A stretch of 64,000 bases of DNA from JAJXWB01 sp046349215 (GTDB lineage: Bacteria; Pseudomonadota; Alphaproteobacteria; Rhizobiales; Beijerinckiaceae), in contig JAXMCV010000003.1 in the NCBI GenBank assembly GCA_046349215.1, positions 124,001-188,000 on the forward strand, read 5' to 3'. A program made the translations under genes and the position numbers. Below the pieces are notes generated by a model. It was not told the DNA's origin and did no database searches. It saw only the letters and a list, made by a program, of their open reading frames with translations. Position 1 is the stretch's first letter; each line of letters begins with the position of its first letter. This document shows positions 33,185 to 41,779 of the stretch, piece after piece.

Positions 33185-34354
33185 TCAATACGATCTCGGC
33201 ATGCCGAGCACATGCTCGGCGACGAAGGACAGGATGAGGTTGGTCGAGATCGGCGCCACCTGGTAGAGGCGCGTCTCGCGGAACTTGCGCTCGACGTCGT
33301 ATTCTTCCGCGAAGCCGAAGCCGCCGTGCGTCTGGATGCAGACGTTGGCCGCCTCGTTGGAGGCGTCGGCGGCCAGCATCTTCGCCATATTGGCTTCCGC
33401 GCCGCAATTCTGGCCGGCCTCGTAGAGGCGCGCCGCCTCGCGCGCCATCAGTTCGGCGGCGCGCATGTTGGCGTAGGCGCGCGCGATCGGGAACTGGATG
33501 CCCTGGTTCTGGCCGATCGGCCGGCCGAACACGCTGCGCTCGCGCGCATAATTCGTCGCCTTGTCGATGAACCATTTGGCGTCGCCGATGCACTCGTAGG
33601 CGATCAGGATGCGCTCGGCGTTCATGCCCGAGAGAATGTAGCGGAAGCCCTGCCCTTCCTCGCCGACGAGGTTCTCGGCCGGCACTTCCATATTGTCGAA
33701 GAACACTTCCGTCGTGCCGTGGTTCATCATCGTGCGGATCGGCCGGATCGTGAGGCCGTTTCCGAGCGCCTTGCGCATGTCGACGATGAAGACCGAAAGC
33801 CCGTCGGTCTTCTTCTTGGCCTGCTCGCGCGGCGTGGTGCGGGCGAGCAGGATCATCAGGTCGGAATGTTCGGCGCGCGAGGTCCAGATCTTCTGGCCGT
33901 TGACGATGTATCTGTCGCCCTCGCGCCGCGCGAAGGTCTTGAGCGAGGTCGTGTCGGTGCCCGACGTCGGCTCGGTCACGCCGAAGGCCTGCAGGCGCAG
34001 CCGACCGGACGCGACTTCCGGCAGATACTTGCGCTTCTGCTCTTCCGAGCCGTGACGCAGCACCGTGCCCATCACGTACATCTGCGCGTGGCAGGCCGCG
34101 CCGTTGCAGCCGGCCGCCTGCACTTCCTCGAGGATGGCGGCGGCCGCCGACAGGCCGAGGCCCGCGCCGCCGTAGGCTTCCGGGATCAGGGCCGAGAGGA
34201 AACCCGATTCCGTCAGCGCGCGGACGAAGGCGGTCGGATATTCCCCGACGCGATCGAGCTTGCGCCAGTATTCGCCGGGATATTCCGCGCAGAGCTTGCG
34301 CACCGCATCGCGGATTTCCTGGTGCGGATCGGCGGGATGGGCGTCGGCGGACAT
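33185..34354 (-). CDS. Acyl-CoA dehydrogenase family protein
   Basis: A 389-residue flavoprotein of the acyl-CoA dehydrogenase family. Family motifs are GVTEPTSGTDTTSLKT and WTSRAEHSDLMI in the beta domain, and THGGFGFAEEYDVERKFRE near the C-terminus. The segment where many members carry the catalytic glutamate (YEGT-like) reads LYQVAPISTNLILSFV here, so the base is not obvious and the exact reaction may differ. The C-terminal VAEHVLGMPRSY is recognisable from a common rhizobial subgroup. CGAGGAACGC before the ATG supports this start. The substrate is unknown. Confidence 0.9.
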   Translation of the reverse strand: MSADAHPADPHQEIRDAVRKLCAEYPGEYWRKLDRVGEYPTAFVRALTESGFLSALIPEAYGGAGLGLSAAAAILEEVQAAGCNGAACHAQMYVMGTVLRHGSEEQKRKYLPEVASGRLRLQAFGVTEPTSGTDTTSLKTFARREGDRYIVNGQKIWTSRAEHSDLMILLARTTPREQAKKKTDGLSVFIVDMRKALGNGLTIRPIRTMMNHGTTEVFFDNMEVPAENLVGEEGQGFRYILSGMNAERILIAYECIGDAKWFIDKATNYARERSVFGRPIGQNQGIQFPIARAYANMRAAELMAREAARLYEAGQNCGAEANMAKMLAADASNEAANVCIQTHGGFGFAEEYDVERKFRETRLYQVAPISTNLILSFVAEHVLGMPRSY

Positions 34355-34476
34355 GAGCGTTCCTCGTTTTTCTCCCCTTCTGTCTAGCCGACGGCCCGCC
34401 CCGCGCAAGCCCGCCCCACGCAGGCCCGGCCTGCGCAAGTGGGCCGTCGGTGTTGAACAGGCCGGCCATTGGACCT

Positions 34477-35589
34477 ATGACCGCCGCCATGACCGCTTTT
34501 CTCGCCAGCGTCGTCGATGCGAAGGAAGCCGCGCTCGCGCTGGATTGCGGCGCGGACATCGTCGATTGCACCGATCCGTCGCGCGGGGCGCTCGGCGCCC
34601 CGTCGCCTGAGACGGTCGCGGCCATCGCCGGCGTGGTCGGCGGCCAGCGGCCGGTCAGCGCCGCGGCCGGCGCGCCCGACCTGTCGGCGGCTGAACTCGG
34701 CCCGGCTGTCCAGCGGATGTGCGCGGCCGGCGCCGACATGGTCAAGATCGGCCTCGGCGCCGCGCCCGAAGCGCGGACGCGGATCGCGGCGCTGGCGCCG
34801 CTGGCGCGCGCGGCGCGGCTCGTCGGCGTCTTCTTCGCCGACCGCGAACCGCAATTCGATCTCGTCGCAGACATGGCGCAGGCGGGATTCGCCGGCGCCA
34901 TGCTGGATACGGTCGACAAGACGCACGGCCGCTTCCTGCAGACGCTCGAAGCCAGCGACGCCGTGCGTTTCATCGAGGCCTGCCGCGCGACCGGTCTCGT
35001 CAGCGGCGTCGCCGGTTCGCTCGAGCCGCCCGACGTGCCGCGTCTGGTGGCGCTCGGCCCAGACTTTCTCGGATTTCGCAGCGCGCTCTGCGGATCTGGC
35101 GATCGCGGCGCAGCCCTCGATCGGGACGCCGTCCTCTCCATCCGCGCGCTGATCGACGCCGGTACGCGCCAGGACGCGACGCCCGGCGAATGCGACCGCA
35201 TCTTCGTGCGCGACTTTCTCATCGACGCCTCGATCGGCGTCTACAATTACGAGAAGCGCGCGCCGCAGCGCATGCGCTTCAACGTGGAAGCGGACGTGCC
35301 GCGCGCGGCCCGCGTAGCCGACGATTTCCGCGACGTGGTGTCCTACGACGTGTTCATCGACGCGATCCGCGTCGCCACGCAGAGCGGCCATGTGAAGCTG
35401 GTGGAAACTGTAGCGGAAGAAATCGCCGCCGCCGCGCTGCGCGACCGTCGCGTGCAGCGCGTGCAGGTGCGCGTGGAAAAACTCGACATCGTCGACGGCT
35501 CGGTCGGCGTCGAGATCGAACGCCGCCAGACGGGCGCGCCCGCGCGTTCGCCGGCGCTGGCGCGCCTCTTCCAGAAGCACGGGGCATGA
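34477..35589 (+). CDS. Fusion of (5-formylfuran-3-yl)methyl phosphate synthase-like (MfnB/DUF556) and dihydroneopterin aldolase-like (FolB/MptD) domains
   Basis: A 370-residue protein with two domains. Residues about 5-235 are MfnB-like (DUF556): CGADIVDCTDPSRGALGA, then AGADMVKIGLGA with Lys90 and GAMLDTVDKTHGRF with Lys148. MfnB makes the furan of methanofuran/methylofuran from glyceraldehyde 3-phosphate. Residues about 238-350 are dihydroneopterin aldolase-like (DRIFVRDFLIDASIGVYNYE, VSYDVF, RVEKLDIVDG), as used for pterin synthesis. From memory of archaeal MfnB, the N-terminal Schiff-base lysine (VDVKNP) is threonine here. A second start ATG lies four codons in. The stop overlaps the following kinase gene (ATGA). 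Confidence 0.85.
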   Translation: MTAAMTAFLASVVDAKEAALALDCGADIVDCTDPSRGALGAPSPETVAAIAGVVGGQRPVSAAAGAPDLSAAELGPAVQRMCAAGADMVKIGLGAAPEARTRIAALAPLARAARLVGVFFADREPQFDLVADMAQAGFAGAMLDTVDKTHGRFLQTLEASDAVRFIEACRATGLVSGVAGSLEPPDVPRLVALGPDFLGFRSALCGSGDRGAALDRDAVLSIRALIDAGTRQDATPGECDRIFVRDFLIDASIGVYNYEKRAPQRMRFNVEADVPRAARVADDFRDVVSYDVFIDAIRVATQSGHVKLVETVAEEIAAAALRDRRVQRVQVRVEKLDIVDGSVGVEIERRQTGAPARSPALARLFQKHGA

Positions 35590-36212
35590 GCGGCCTGCTC
35601 GTCGCCAAGATCGGCGGCGGACTTGCCGGCGACCCGTCGCTGCCGCACTGGCTCGAGGCGCTCGCGGCCTGGCCCGGACCCCTCGTGATTGCACCGGGCG
35701 GCGGCCCGTTCGCAGCCGCCGTCCGTCACGCGCAGCGCGAGATGGGCCTGAACGATCTCGTCGCGCAGAAGATGATGCTGCTGGCGCAGGAGCAGTTTGG
35801 CCTCGCGCTCGCCGCGTTGCGGCCGTCGCCCGTGATCTGCGCCAGCGAGGACGAGTTGCGCGCGGCGATCGAAGGCCTGCGGATCGCGATCTGGGCGCCC
35901 GCGCGGATGGCGGGCGCGGCGACCGATATTCCGGCGACCGGGCGTCTTTCGTCGGATTCGCTCAGCGCATGGCTGGCCGGAAAGCTCGGCGCCGCGCATC
36001 TGCTGCTCGTCAAGAATTTCGACGCGGCTGGCCCGGTCTCGACCGAAGGCCTGTCGCGACGCGATCTGGTGGATGGAACGTTTCCGGATTTCGCGGCGCT
36101 CGCACGCTGTCCGATTTCGATAGCCGGACCATCCGCGCTGGCGGACGCCAGGGAGAAACTCGTGGCAGGCCAATTGCCAGGCGCGCGCGTTACGTCGCTG
36201 CGCCGCGCCTGA
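35586..36212 (+). CDS. Amino acid kinase family protein, MfnE-like (furan phosphate kinase in methylofuran synthesis)
   Basis: A 208-residue member of the amino acid kinase family. It begins LLVAKIGGGLAGDP (phosphate-binding lysine and glycines), contains LVIAPGGGPFAAAVRHAQ, and ends with a SIAGPSALADAREKLVAG stretch. It matches the archaeal kinase group that includes MfnE, which phosphorylates the aminomethylfuran intermediate of methanofuran synthesis. The coupling by ATGA overlap to the MfnB-FolB fusion supports this reading. Both would supply C1-carrying cofactors for formaldehyde oxidation in a methylotroph. Confidence 0.78.
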   Translation: MSGLLVAKIGGGLAGDPSLPHWLEALAAWPGPLVIAPGGGPFAAAVRHAQREMGLNDLVAQKMMLLAQEQFGLALAALRPSPVICASEDELRAAIEGLRIAIWAPARMAGAATDIPATGRLSSDSLSAWLAGKLGAAHLLLVKNFDAAGPVSTEGLSRRDLVDGTFPDFAALARCPISIAGPSALADAREKLVAGQLPGARVTSLRRA

Positions 36213-36282
36213 CCCGGAACATCGGGCCGCGGCTTCGTGCGAACGGGGACTTACCAATCCTTCACCACGTTCGGCGCCCGAC

Positions 36283-36296
36283 CGTTAAGATTAACG
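36283..36296. promoter_or_regulatory. Short palindrome upstream of the MipA-like gene
   Basis: CGTTAA GA TTAACG lies 47-60 bases before the ATG of the MipA-like gene. The TTAA half-sites resemble CtrA or GntR/MarR-type operators, but the spacing fits none that I can name with confidence. I see no clear -35/-10 pair. Confidence 0.3.
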
Positions 36297-36342
36297 TGCG
36301 ACCTTTGACGCTTCGAATGGCGTACAGGGTTTCCACGACTAG

Positions 36343-37170
36343 ATGATCGCTTTCCGTTTCCGTGTCCCCGGCATTGTCGCCGCCCTGACCCTCTCCATCC
36401 CGTCCGCGCCGCTTCTCGCAGCCGAAACGCCCTCGCAGGGCTGGACGGTCACGGTGCGCGGCAACGCCGGCATGTCTCCGGCGTGGGAGGGCTCGAGCGA
36501 CCTTTCCCCGTTCCTCGTCCCCGGAATTTCGATCAGGCGCGCTGGAACGCCGGCTGCCTTTTCTGCGCCCGACGATGCGCCGAGCATCGCCATCTTCGAC
36601 GAAAAATGGCTCAGGGCCGGCCCCGCCGTTCGCCTGAAAGGGCCACGTCGATCCGGCGATTATTCGGAACTGCGCGGCGTACAGGACATCGACTGGACAC
36701 TCGAAGCCGGCGCCTTCGCTGAATTCTGGCCGATGGAAAAGTTGAGGGCGCGCCTCGATATCCGCCACGGCCTGACCGGTCATCACGGCAATATCGCCGA
36801 TGTGTCGGTCGACTGGGTCGAACGCATCGGCCGGTGGACCATTTCGGTCGGCCCCCGCCTTTCGCTCGGAAACACGAGCTACATGAACAAGCTCTTCGGC
36901 GTGACGCCTTATGAAGCGTTCTGGAACGGCAGGATCACGCCATATCTTGCAGACGGCGGCGCCAAATCGGTCGGGCTGACGGCCGCCGTCGCATACAAGT
37001 GGTCGAAGGAATGGACCACGACAGGCTACATGAAATACAACCGGCTGGTCGGGTCGGCGGGCGCCAGCCCGCTGACGAACAATCTCGGCTCGGCCAACCA
37101 GTTCACCGTGGGCGCGATCGTCGCCTATTCGTTCGACTGGAACGGCGCGATCGACTGGCCGAAATTCTAG
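36343..37170 (+). CDS. MipA/OmpV family outer-membrane protein
   Basis: A 275-residue outer-membrane beta-barrel protein. A signal peptide is visible (VAALTLSIPSAPLLAAE, cleavage near residue 26). The mature protein shows alternating patterns and MipA landmarks such as GWTVTVRGNAGMSPAWEG, FLVPGISIRRAG and SVGPRLSLGNTSYMNKLFGV, and ends VAYSFDWNGAIDWPKF, with a C-terminal phenylalanine as required for barrel assembly. MipA was named as a scaffold for murein enzymes in E. coli; roles in other species are unclear. It has its own promoter region. Confidence 0.85.
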   Translation: MIAFRFRVPGIVAALTLSIPSAPLLAAETPSQGWTVTVRGNAGMSPAWEGSSDLSPFLVPGISIRRAGTPAAFSAPDDAPSIAIFDEKWLRAGPAVRLKGPRRSGDYSELRGVQDIDWTLEAGAFAEFWPMEKLRARLDIRHGLTGHHGNIADVSVDWVERIGRWTISVGPRLSLGNTSYMNKLFGVTPYEAFWNGRITPYLADGGAKSVGLTAAVAYKWSKEWTTTGYMKYNRLVGSAGASPLTNNLGSANQFTVGAIVAYSFDWNGAIDWPKF

Positions 37171-37204
37171 CCTGCAGAAATCGACGGTCCGCGAGGCGTC
37201 GCGA

Positions 37205-40200
37205 TCAGTTCAGGGCCACGCCGTCGTCACGCAGGAAGACGTAGATCGCCGGGATCACGAGGATCGTCAGCGCGGTCGACGAAATCAGGCCGAACACCAT
37301 GGAGATCGCAAGGCCCTGGAAGATAGGGTCGGTGAGGATGAAGGCCGCGCCGATCACGGCGGCCGCCGCCGTCAGGAAGATCGGCTTGAAGCGGATCGCG
37401 CCGGCGTCGATCAGGGCGCGGCGCAGGGGCGCGCCCTCCGCGCGCCGATGGCGGATGAAATCGACCAGCAGGATCGAATTTCGCACGATGATGCCGGCCA
37501 ATGCGATGAAGCCGATCATCGACGTCGCGGTGAAGGCCGCGCCGAGCATCCAGTGGCCGATGAGGATGCCGATGAGGGTGAGCGGCACCGGCACGAGGAT
37601 GACGAGCGGCAGCTTGAAGGAGCCGAACTGCCCGACCACCAGCAGGTAGATGCCGAGGATCGCCACCATGAAGGCCGCGCCCATGTCGCGGAAGGTCACG
37701 TAGGTGACTTCCCATTCGCCGTCCCACAGCAGGGTCGGCTTGCGGTCGTCGAGCGGCTGGCCATGATATCTGATCTGCGGCCTGGGCGTCGCGCCGAAAT
37801 CCATCTTCGCGATCTCGTCGTTGACGGCGAGGATGCCATAGACCGGCGACTCGAAACGTCCCGCGACTTCCGCCGACACCATTTCGGCGAAACGTCCGTT
37901 GTGACGAAAGATCGGATAGGAGGTCTTTTCCCGACTGACCTTCACCACGTCGCCGAGTTCGACATTCGATCCCTGTCGCGGCGTTCCGCCGGCAGGCAGA
38001 GGCGTCGTCAACAGCCGTTCGCCCGGCGTGAGCGCGCCGCGCGGCAAGGCGATCGAAATGTCGATCGGCTTCTGGCCGCCTCCTCTCTGTGAATAGCCGA
38101 TCTTCACGCCGCCGAGCAGCGCGCCGAGCGTGTCATAGACCGCCTGTTCCTGCACGCCGTGGAATTCCAGCGCCTCCTGATCGAGCGAATAGCGGATGCG
38201 TTCGCCGGGAACGCCGAAGCTGTCGTCGACGTCGACCACGAAATCCACCGCCTCGAAAGCCTTGCGCACTTTCGAGGCGATCTCGCGCGTCGTGTCTGCG
38301 TCGGGTCCGTAGATTTCCGCCAGCAGGGTCGAGAGGACGGGGGGCCCGGGCGGCACTTCGACGGTCTTCAGTGCGGAATGCGGCGGCAGCGGCAGGTCGG
38401 CCAGGCGCCTGCGGATGTCCAGCGCGATCTCGTGGCTCGCCCGCTTGCGTTCGCCCTTCGGCTTGAGGTTGATCGAAAGATCGCCGGCCTCGGGCGTCGA
38501 ACGCATGTAATAGTGGCGAACGAGCCCGTTGAAATTGAACGGCGCCGACGTTCCGGCATAGGCCTGAATCGAGACCAGTTCCGGCAGGTCCTTCAGGCGT
38601 TCCGCCGCGGCGTTGAGGGCGCGCTCCGTCTGTTCGAGCGACGCGCCGCGCGGCAGGTCCAGCACGACCTGCACTTCCGACTTGTTGTCGAAGGGCAGCA
38701 GCTTCACGCGCACGCTCTTCGTGTAGAACAGGCCCATCGAGGCGAGCGTCAGTCCGCCGACGACGAACAGGAAGACTTTGGATCGCTTGCGGCCTTCCAG
38801 CAGCCAGCTGGCTATGCGCGCATAGGCGCGCCCCATGGCGCCGGGATCGTCGTGATCGTGCGCCGGCGCGGCGTCGCTCGCCTCGAAGCGCCTGCGCGCG
38901 ATCTTCAGGAGCAGCCAGGGCGTGATCGTCACGGCGACGAAGAACGAGAACAGCATCGCCATGGACGCGTTGGCGGGGATCGGGCTCATGTACGGTCCCA
39001 TCATCCCGGACACGAACATCATCGGCAGCAGGGCGGCGACGATGGTGAGCGTCGCGACGATCGTCGGATTGCCGACTTCCGCGACAGCCTCGACGGCGGT
39101 CTCGACCAGCCCGCGCTCGCCGCGCATGTTCCAGTGGCGAACGATGTTTTCCACGACGACGATGGCGTCGTCCACGAGGATGCCGATCGAGAAGATCAGC
39201 GCGAACAGGCTGACGCGGTTGATCGTGTAGCCCATCAGCCAGGAGGCGAAGAGCGTCAGCAGGATCGTCGTGGGAATAATGACGAGGACGACGATTCCTT
39301 CGCGCCAGCCGATGGTCAATGTGATGAGGACGACGATCGAGACAGTCGCCAGCGCGAGATGGAAGAGCAGCTCGTCGGCCTTCTCGGTGGCCGTCTCGCC
39401 GTAGTTGCGCGTGACATCGATGACGATGTCGGCGGGGACGACGCGTCCGCGCACTGCTTCCAGCCGCTGCAGAATGTCGTGCGCGACGACGACCGCGTTC
39501 GCGCCCTTGCGCTTGGCCAGCGCGAGGCTGACGGTCGGCCGTCGGTCGAGGCCGCCGTCGGCGCCGGGCGTCATCGTCCAGGCGCGTCGTTCGAGCTGGG
39601 CCGAACCAACCCGCACGTCAGCCACATCCTTCAGATAGACGGGCCGCCCGTCGCGCGTCGTGAGCAGCAGAAGCCCGATGTCCGGCACGCCCTGAAGCGT
39701 CTGGCCAGCGACCACCGGAAGCGACCTGTCGTTCTGCCGCAACGCGCCGGCCTGGAACGAGCGGTTCGCATTGGCGAGCTTGTCGGCGACCTGCGCCAGC
39801 GTCATGCCGTAGAGCGCGAGACGATCGGGATCCGGTTCGATCCTGATCTGGCTCGGGCTGCCGCCGACGATATAGGTTGCGCCGATGTCGTCGACCTTGG
39901 CGAGTTCGTGCTGCAGTTCCTCCGCGACGCGATAGAGCGCATTGTCATTCCAGCGGGCGGCGGCCTTCGGGTCGGCGGATAAAGTGAGAACGACGGTCGC
40001 CACATCGTCGATCCCTCGGCCGACGATCAAGGGCTCGGGCAGACCTTTCGGCAGTTCGCCAATGTGAGAGCGGATTTTCTCGTGGACGCGCAGGACGGCA
40101 GTGTCCTCGTTCGTGCCGACGAAGAACCGGGCCGTGACGACCACATTATCGTCGTTCGATTGCGAATAGACGTGCTCGACGCCGTTGATGCCCTTGACGA

Positions 40201-40426
40201 TGTCTTCCAGCGGGCGCGTCACCAGTTCGACGGCGTCCGGCGCCTTGTAGCCGTTCGCCTGCACGATGATGTCGACCATCGGCACGCTGATCTGCGGCTC
40301 CTCCTCGCGCGGCAGGGCGACGAGCGCGATCGCGCCGACGATGAGAGCCGCCAGCAAGAGGAGGGGCGTGAGCGGCGAGGCGATGAACGTCCTTGTCAGC
40401 CGACCCGAGATGCCGAGATCCTTCAT
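37205..40426 (-). CDS. RND efflux transporter permease
   Basis: A 1073-residue inner-membrane proton-driven pump of the AcrB/MexB superfamily. It starts with a short N-tail and a first helix (LLLLAALIVGAIALVALP) followed by REEEPQISVPMVDIIVQANG. The GILVDDAIVVVENIVRHWN block in transmembrane helix 4 holds the two aspartates of the proton relay. A large periplasmic domain lies in each half, and the C-terminal helices carry VRNSILLVDFIRHRR. Substrates cannot be inferred. The ATG overlaps the membrane-fusion gene stop (ATGA). No outer-membrane channel gene adjoins it. The unit is divergent from a BigR-like regulator. Confidence 0.93.
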   Translation of the reverse strand: MKDLGISGRLTRTFIASPLTPLLLLAALIVGAIALVALPREEEPQISVPMVDIIVQANGYKAPDAVELVTRPLEDIVKGINGVEHVYSQSNDDNVVVTARFFVGTNEDTAVLRVHEKIRSHIGELPKGLPEPLIVGRGIDDVATVVLTLSADPKAAARWNDNALYRVAEELQHELAKVDDIGATYIVGGSPSQIRIEPDPDRLALYGMTLAQVADKLANANRSFQAGALRQNDRSLPVVAGQTLQGVPDIGLLLLTTRDGRPVYLKDVADVRVGSAQLERRAWTMTPGADGGLDRRPTVSLALAKRKGANAVVVAHDILQRLEAVRGRVVPADIVIDVTRNYGETATEKADELLFHLALATVSIVVLITLTIGWREGIVVLVIIPTTILLTLFASWLMGYTINRVSLFALIFSIGILVDDAIVVVENIVRHWNMRGERGLVETAVEAVAEVGNPTIVATLTIVAALLPMMFVSGMMGPYMSPIPANASMAMLFSFFVAVTITPWLLLKIARRRFEASDAAPAHDHDDPGAMGRAYARIASWLLEGRKRSKVFLFVVGGLTLASMGLFYTKSVRVKLLPFDNKSEVQVVLDLPRGASLEQTERALNAAAERLKDLPELVSIQAYAGTSAPFNFNGLVRHYYMRSTPEAGDLSINLKPKGERKRASHEIALDIRRRLADLPLPPHSALKTVEVPPGPPVLSTLLAEIYGPDADTTREIASKVRKAFEAVDFVVDVDDSFGVPGERIRYSLDQEALEFHGVQEQAVYDTLGALLGGVKIGYSQRGGGQKPIDISIALPRGALTPGERLLTTPLPAGGTPRQGSNVELGDVVKVSREKTSYPIFRHNGRFAEMVSAEVAGRFESPVYGILAVNDEIAKMDFGATPRPQIRYHGQPLDDRKPTLLWDGEWEVTYVTFRDMGAAFMVAILGIYLLVVGQFGSFKLPLVILVPVPLTLIGILIGHWMLGAAFTATSMIGFIALAGIIVRNSILLVDFIRHRRAEGAPLRRALIDAGAIRFKPIFLTAAAAVIGAAFILTDPIFQGLAISMVFGLISSTALTILVIPAIYVFLRDDGVALN

Positions 40427-41388
40427 GGCGTGCGGACCACGTCGCCGGCCTTGAGGCCGGAGAGGATTTCGACGCCTTCCGGCCGCGTCTCGCCGGTCTG
40501 CACGATGATTTCCGCGCCGTCCCCGAGCGTGACGAATTCGACGCCCGATCGTTCGTGGACGGCGTTTCGCGGCGCAATCAAGGTCGTGCGCGTTCCGGTC
40601 GGCACGTAGACCCGCGTGCGCTCGCCGACGAAATAATCGCCGAGCCCGTTCACCTCCACGTCGGCGACGACGCGACCGCCCGCGATCTCCGGATAGACGA
40701 GACGCACGGTCCCGAACTCGTCGGCGCCCTTCGCTTCGCCGGCGCCGCGCGCGGCAATGCGCACCTTGTCGCCCGCACGCATGAATTGCGCGTGGCGCTC
40801 CGGCAATTGCAGCCGCAGGATGTATTGGTCTTCGGCCAGCGTCGCCACCGTTTCGCCGGGCATAAGCACACGGCCGACGGAAACGGGCACGGTCAGCACG
40901 CGCCCCGCGGCCGGGGCGAGAACGGCGCCCTCGGCGCTCTGCTGCACGATGACGTCGCGATCGGATTGCATTGCTGTGAGATTGCGACCGGCGACATCCA
41001 GCGCGGTGCGCGCCTGGTCGACCTGCGCCTGGGTGCTCACGCCGCGCCGGAACAATTCGTTCACGCGATCGGAATCGATTCTCGCCTGGTCGCGTTGCGC
41101 CTGAAGCGACCTGATGCGGGAATCGAGCGCCTGCATCTGAAGGGCGAGCTTCTGGTCGACAATGCGCGCGATCTCCGCGCCGGCCTCGACCCGGTCGCCT
41201 TCCCTGACGCCGAGTCGCACGATCGTGCCGCCGATGCGGGCGCGGGCGACGAGCTGGCGGACGGGCTCCACTGTCGCGACGACTGCTTTCAGATCCGCGA
41301 CGCTGACCGATCGGACGGTGAACTCGCCGGCACTCGCGCCGCCGCACAGGCCGCCCAGAGCCATGATGAGCCATAGGAACTGTCGCAT
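40423..41388 (-). CDS. RND efflux membrane fusion (periplasmic adaptor) protein
   Basis: A 321-residue adaptor with a secretory N-terminus (MRQFLWLIMALGGLCGGASA, cleavage near residue 20). It has a lipoyl half with GGTIVRLGVREGDRVEAGAE, a coiled-coil hairpin (about 70-140, RIRSLQAQRDQARIDSDR), the second lipoyl half ending LAPAAGRVLTVPVSVGRV, and a beta-barrel/MPD region to LSGLKAGDVVRTP. It bridges the inner-membrane pump and an outer-membrane channel encoded elsewhere. An alternative ATG five codons upstream lies against the regulator's promoter; I chose the inner one because a GAGG precedes it. Confidence 0.9.
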   Translation of the reverse strand: MRQFLWLIMALGGLCGGASAGEFTVRSVSVADLKAVVATVEPVRQLVARARIGGTIVRLGVREGDRVEAGAEIARIVDQKLALQMQALDSRIRSLQAQRDQARIDSDRVNELFRRGVSTQAQVDQARTALDVAGRNLTAMQSDRDVIVQQSAEGAVLAPAAGRVLTVPVSVGRVLMPGETVATLAEDQYILRLQLPERHAQFMRAGDKVRIAARGAGEAKGADEFGTVRLVYPEIAGGRVVADVEVNGLGDYFVGERTRVYVPTGTRTTLIAPRNAVHERSGVEFVTLGDGAEIIVQTGETRPEGVEILSGLKAGDVVRTP

Positions 41389-41411
41389 TGCCCGCCTCGC
41401 CATCTCAGGTC

Positions 41412-41440
41412 TTGACAAAGATATAGAAACATTCGAATAT
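41412..41440 (+). promoter_or_regulatory. Promoter and AT-rich operator region between the RND genes and the BigR-like regulator
   Basis: TTGACA (41412-41417) is followed after 17 bases by GAATAT (41435-41440). Between and just after them lies an AT-rich stretch with the self-complementary octamer ATTCGAAT (41431-41438), a likely operator half. Transcription would start at or one base before the ATG at 41447, so the message may be leaderless. The same region serves the divergent RND operon. Confidence 0.65.
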
Positions 41441-41446
41441 TGCAAT

Positions 41447-41779
41447 ATGAAATCGAACGCCCTCAGCGAAAAGGCGGCGGAAGCGGAAGCCTTCCTGAAA
41501 GCGCTGGGCCACCGGGACCGCCTGACGGCCCTGTGCGCATTGCGCGATGCGGAGCGGTCCGTGAACGACCTCGCCGGGGATTTGAATCTCGGCCAGGCGA
41601 CGCTGTCGCAACACCTGGCGCGGCTGCGGATCGACGGCCTCGTGCAGACGCGTCGCGAGGGACAGCGCATCGTCTATTCGCTGTCGGACCCGCGCGTCGA
41701 GAAACTGATCGGCGCCCTCTACGAGTGCTTCTGCGCCGACGAATGTGGAAGCGAAGAAATCAACAGGAGACGAAAATGA
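41447..41779 (+). CDS. ArsR-family regulator, BigR/YgaV-like thiol sensor
   Basis: A 110-residue winged-helix repressor. The recognition region is LGQATLSQHLARLRIDGLVQ and the wing includes TRREGQRIVYSLSD. Two cysteines align with the sensor cysteines of BigR/SqrR/YgaV proteins: Cys30 in LTALCALRDAERSV and Cys96 in LYECFCADEC. These proteins sense reactive sulfur or redox state through a disulfide or persulfide link between these positions. Its stop overlaps the start of a DUF2892 gene, the usual neighbour of such regulators. It probably controls itself and the divergent RND genes. The start ATG (MKSNALSEKA) has no ribosome site, in line with a leaderless message. Confidence 0.87.
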   Translation: MKSNALSEKAAEAEAFLKALGHRDRLTALCALRDAERSVNDLAGDLNLGQATLSQHLARLRIDGLVQTRREGQRIVYSLSDPRVEKLIGALYECFCADECGSEEINRRRK

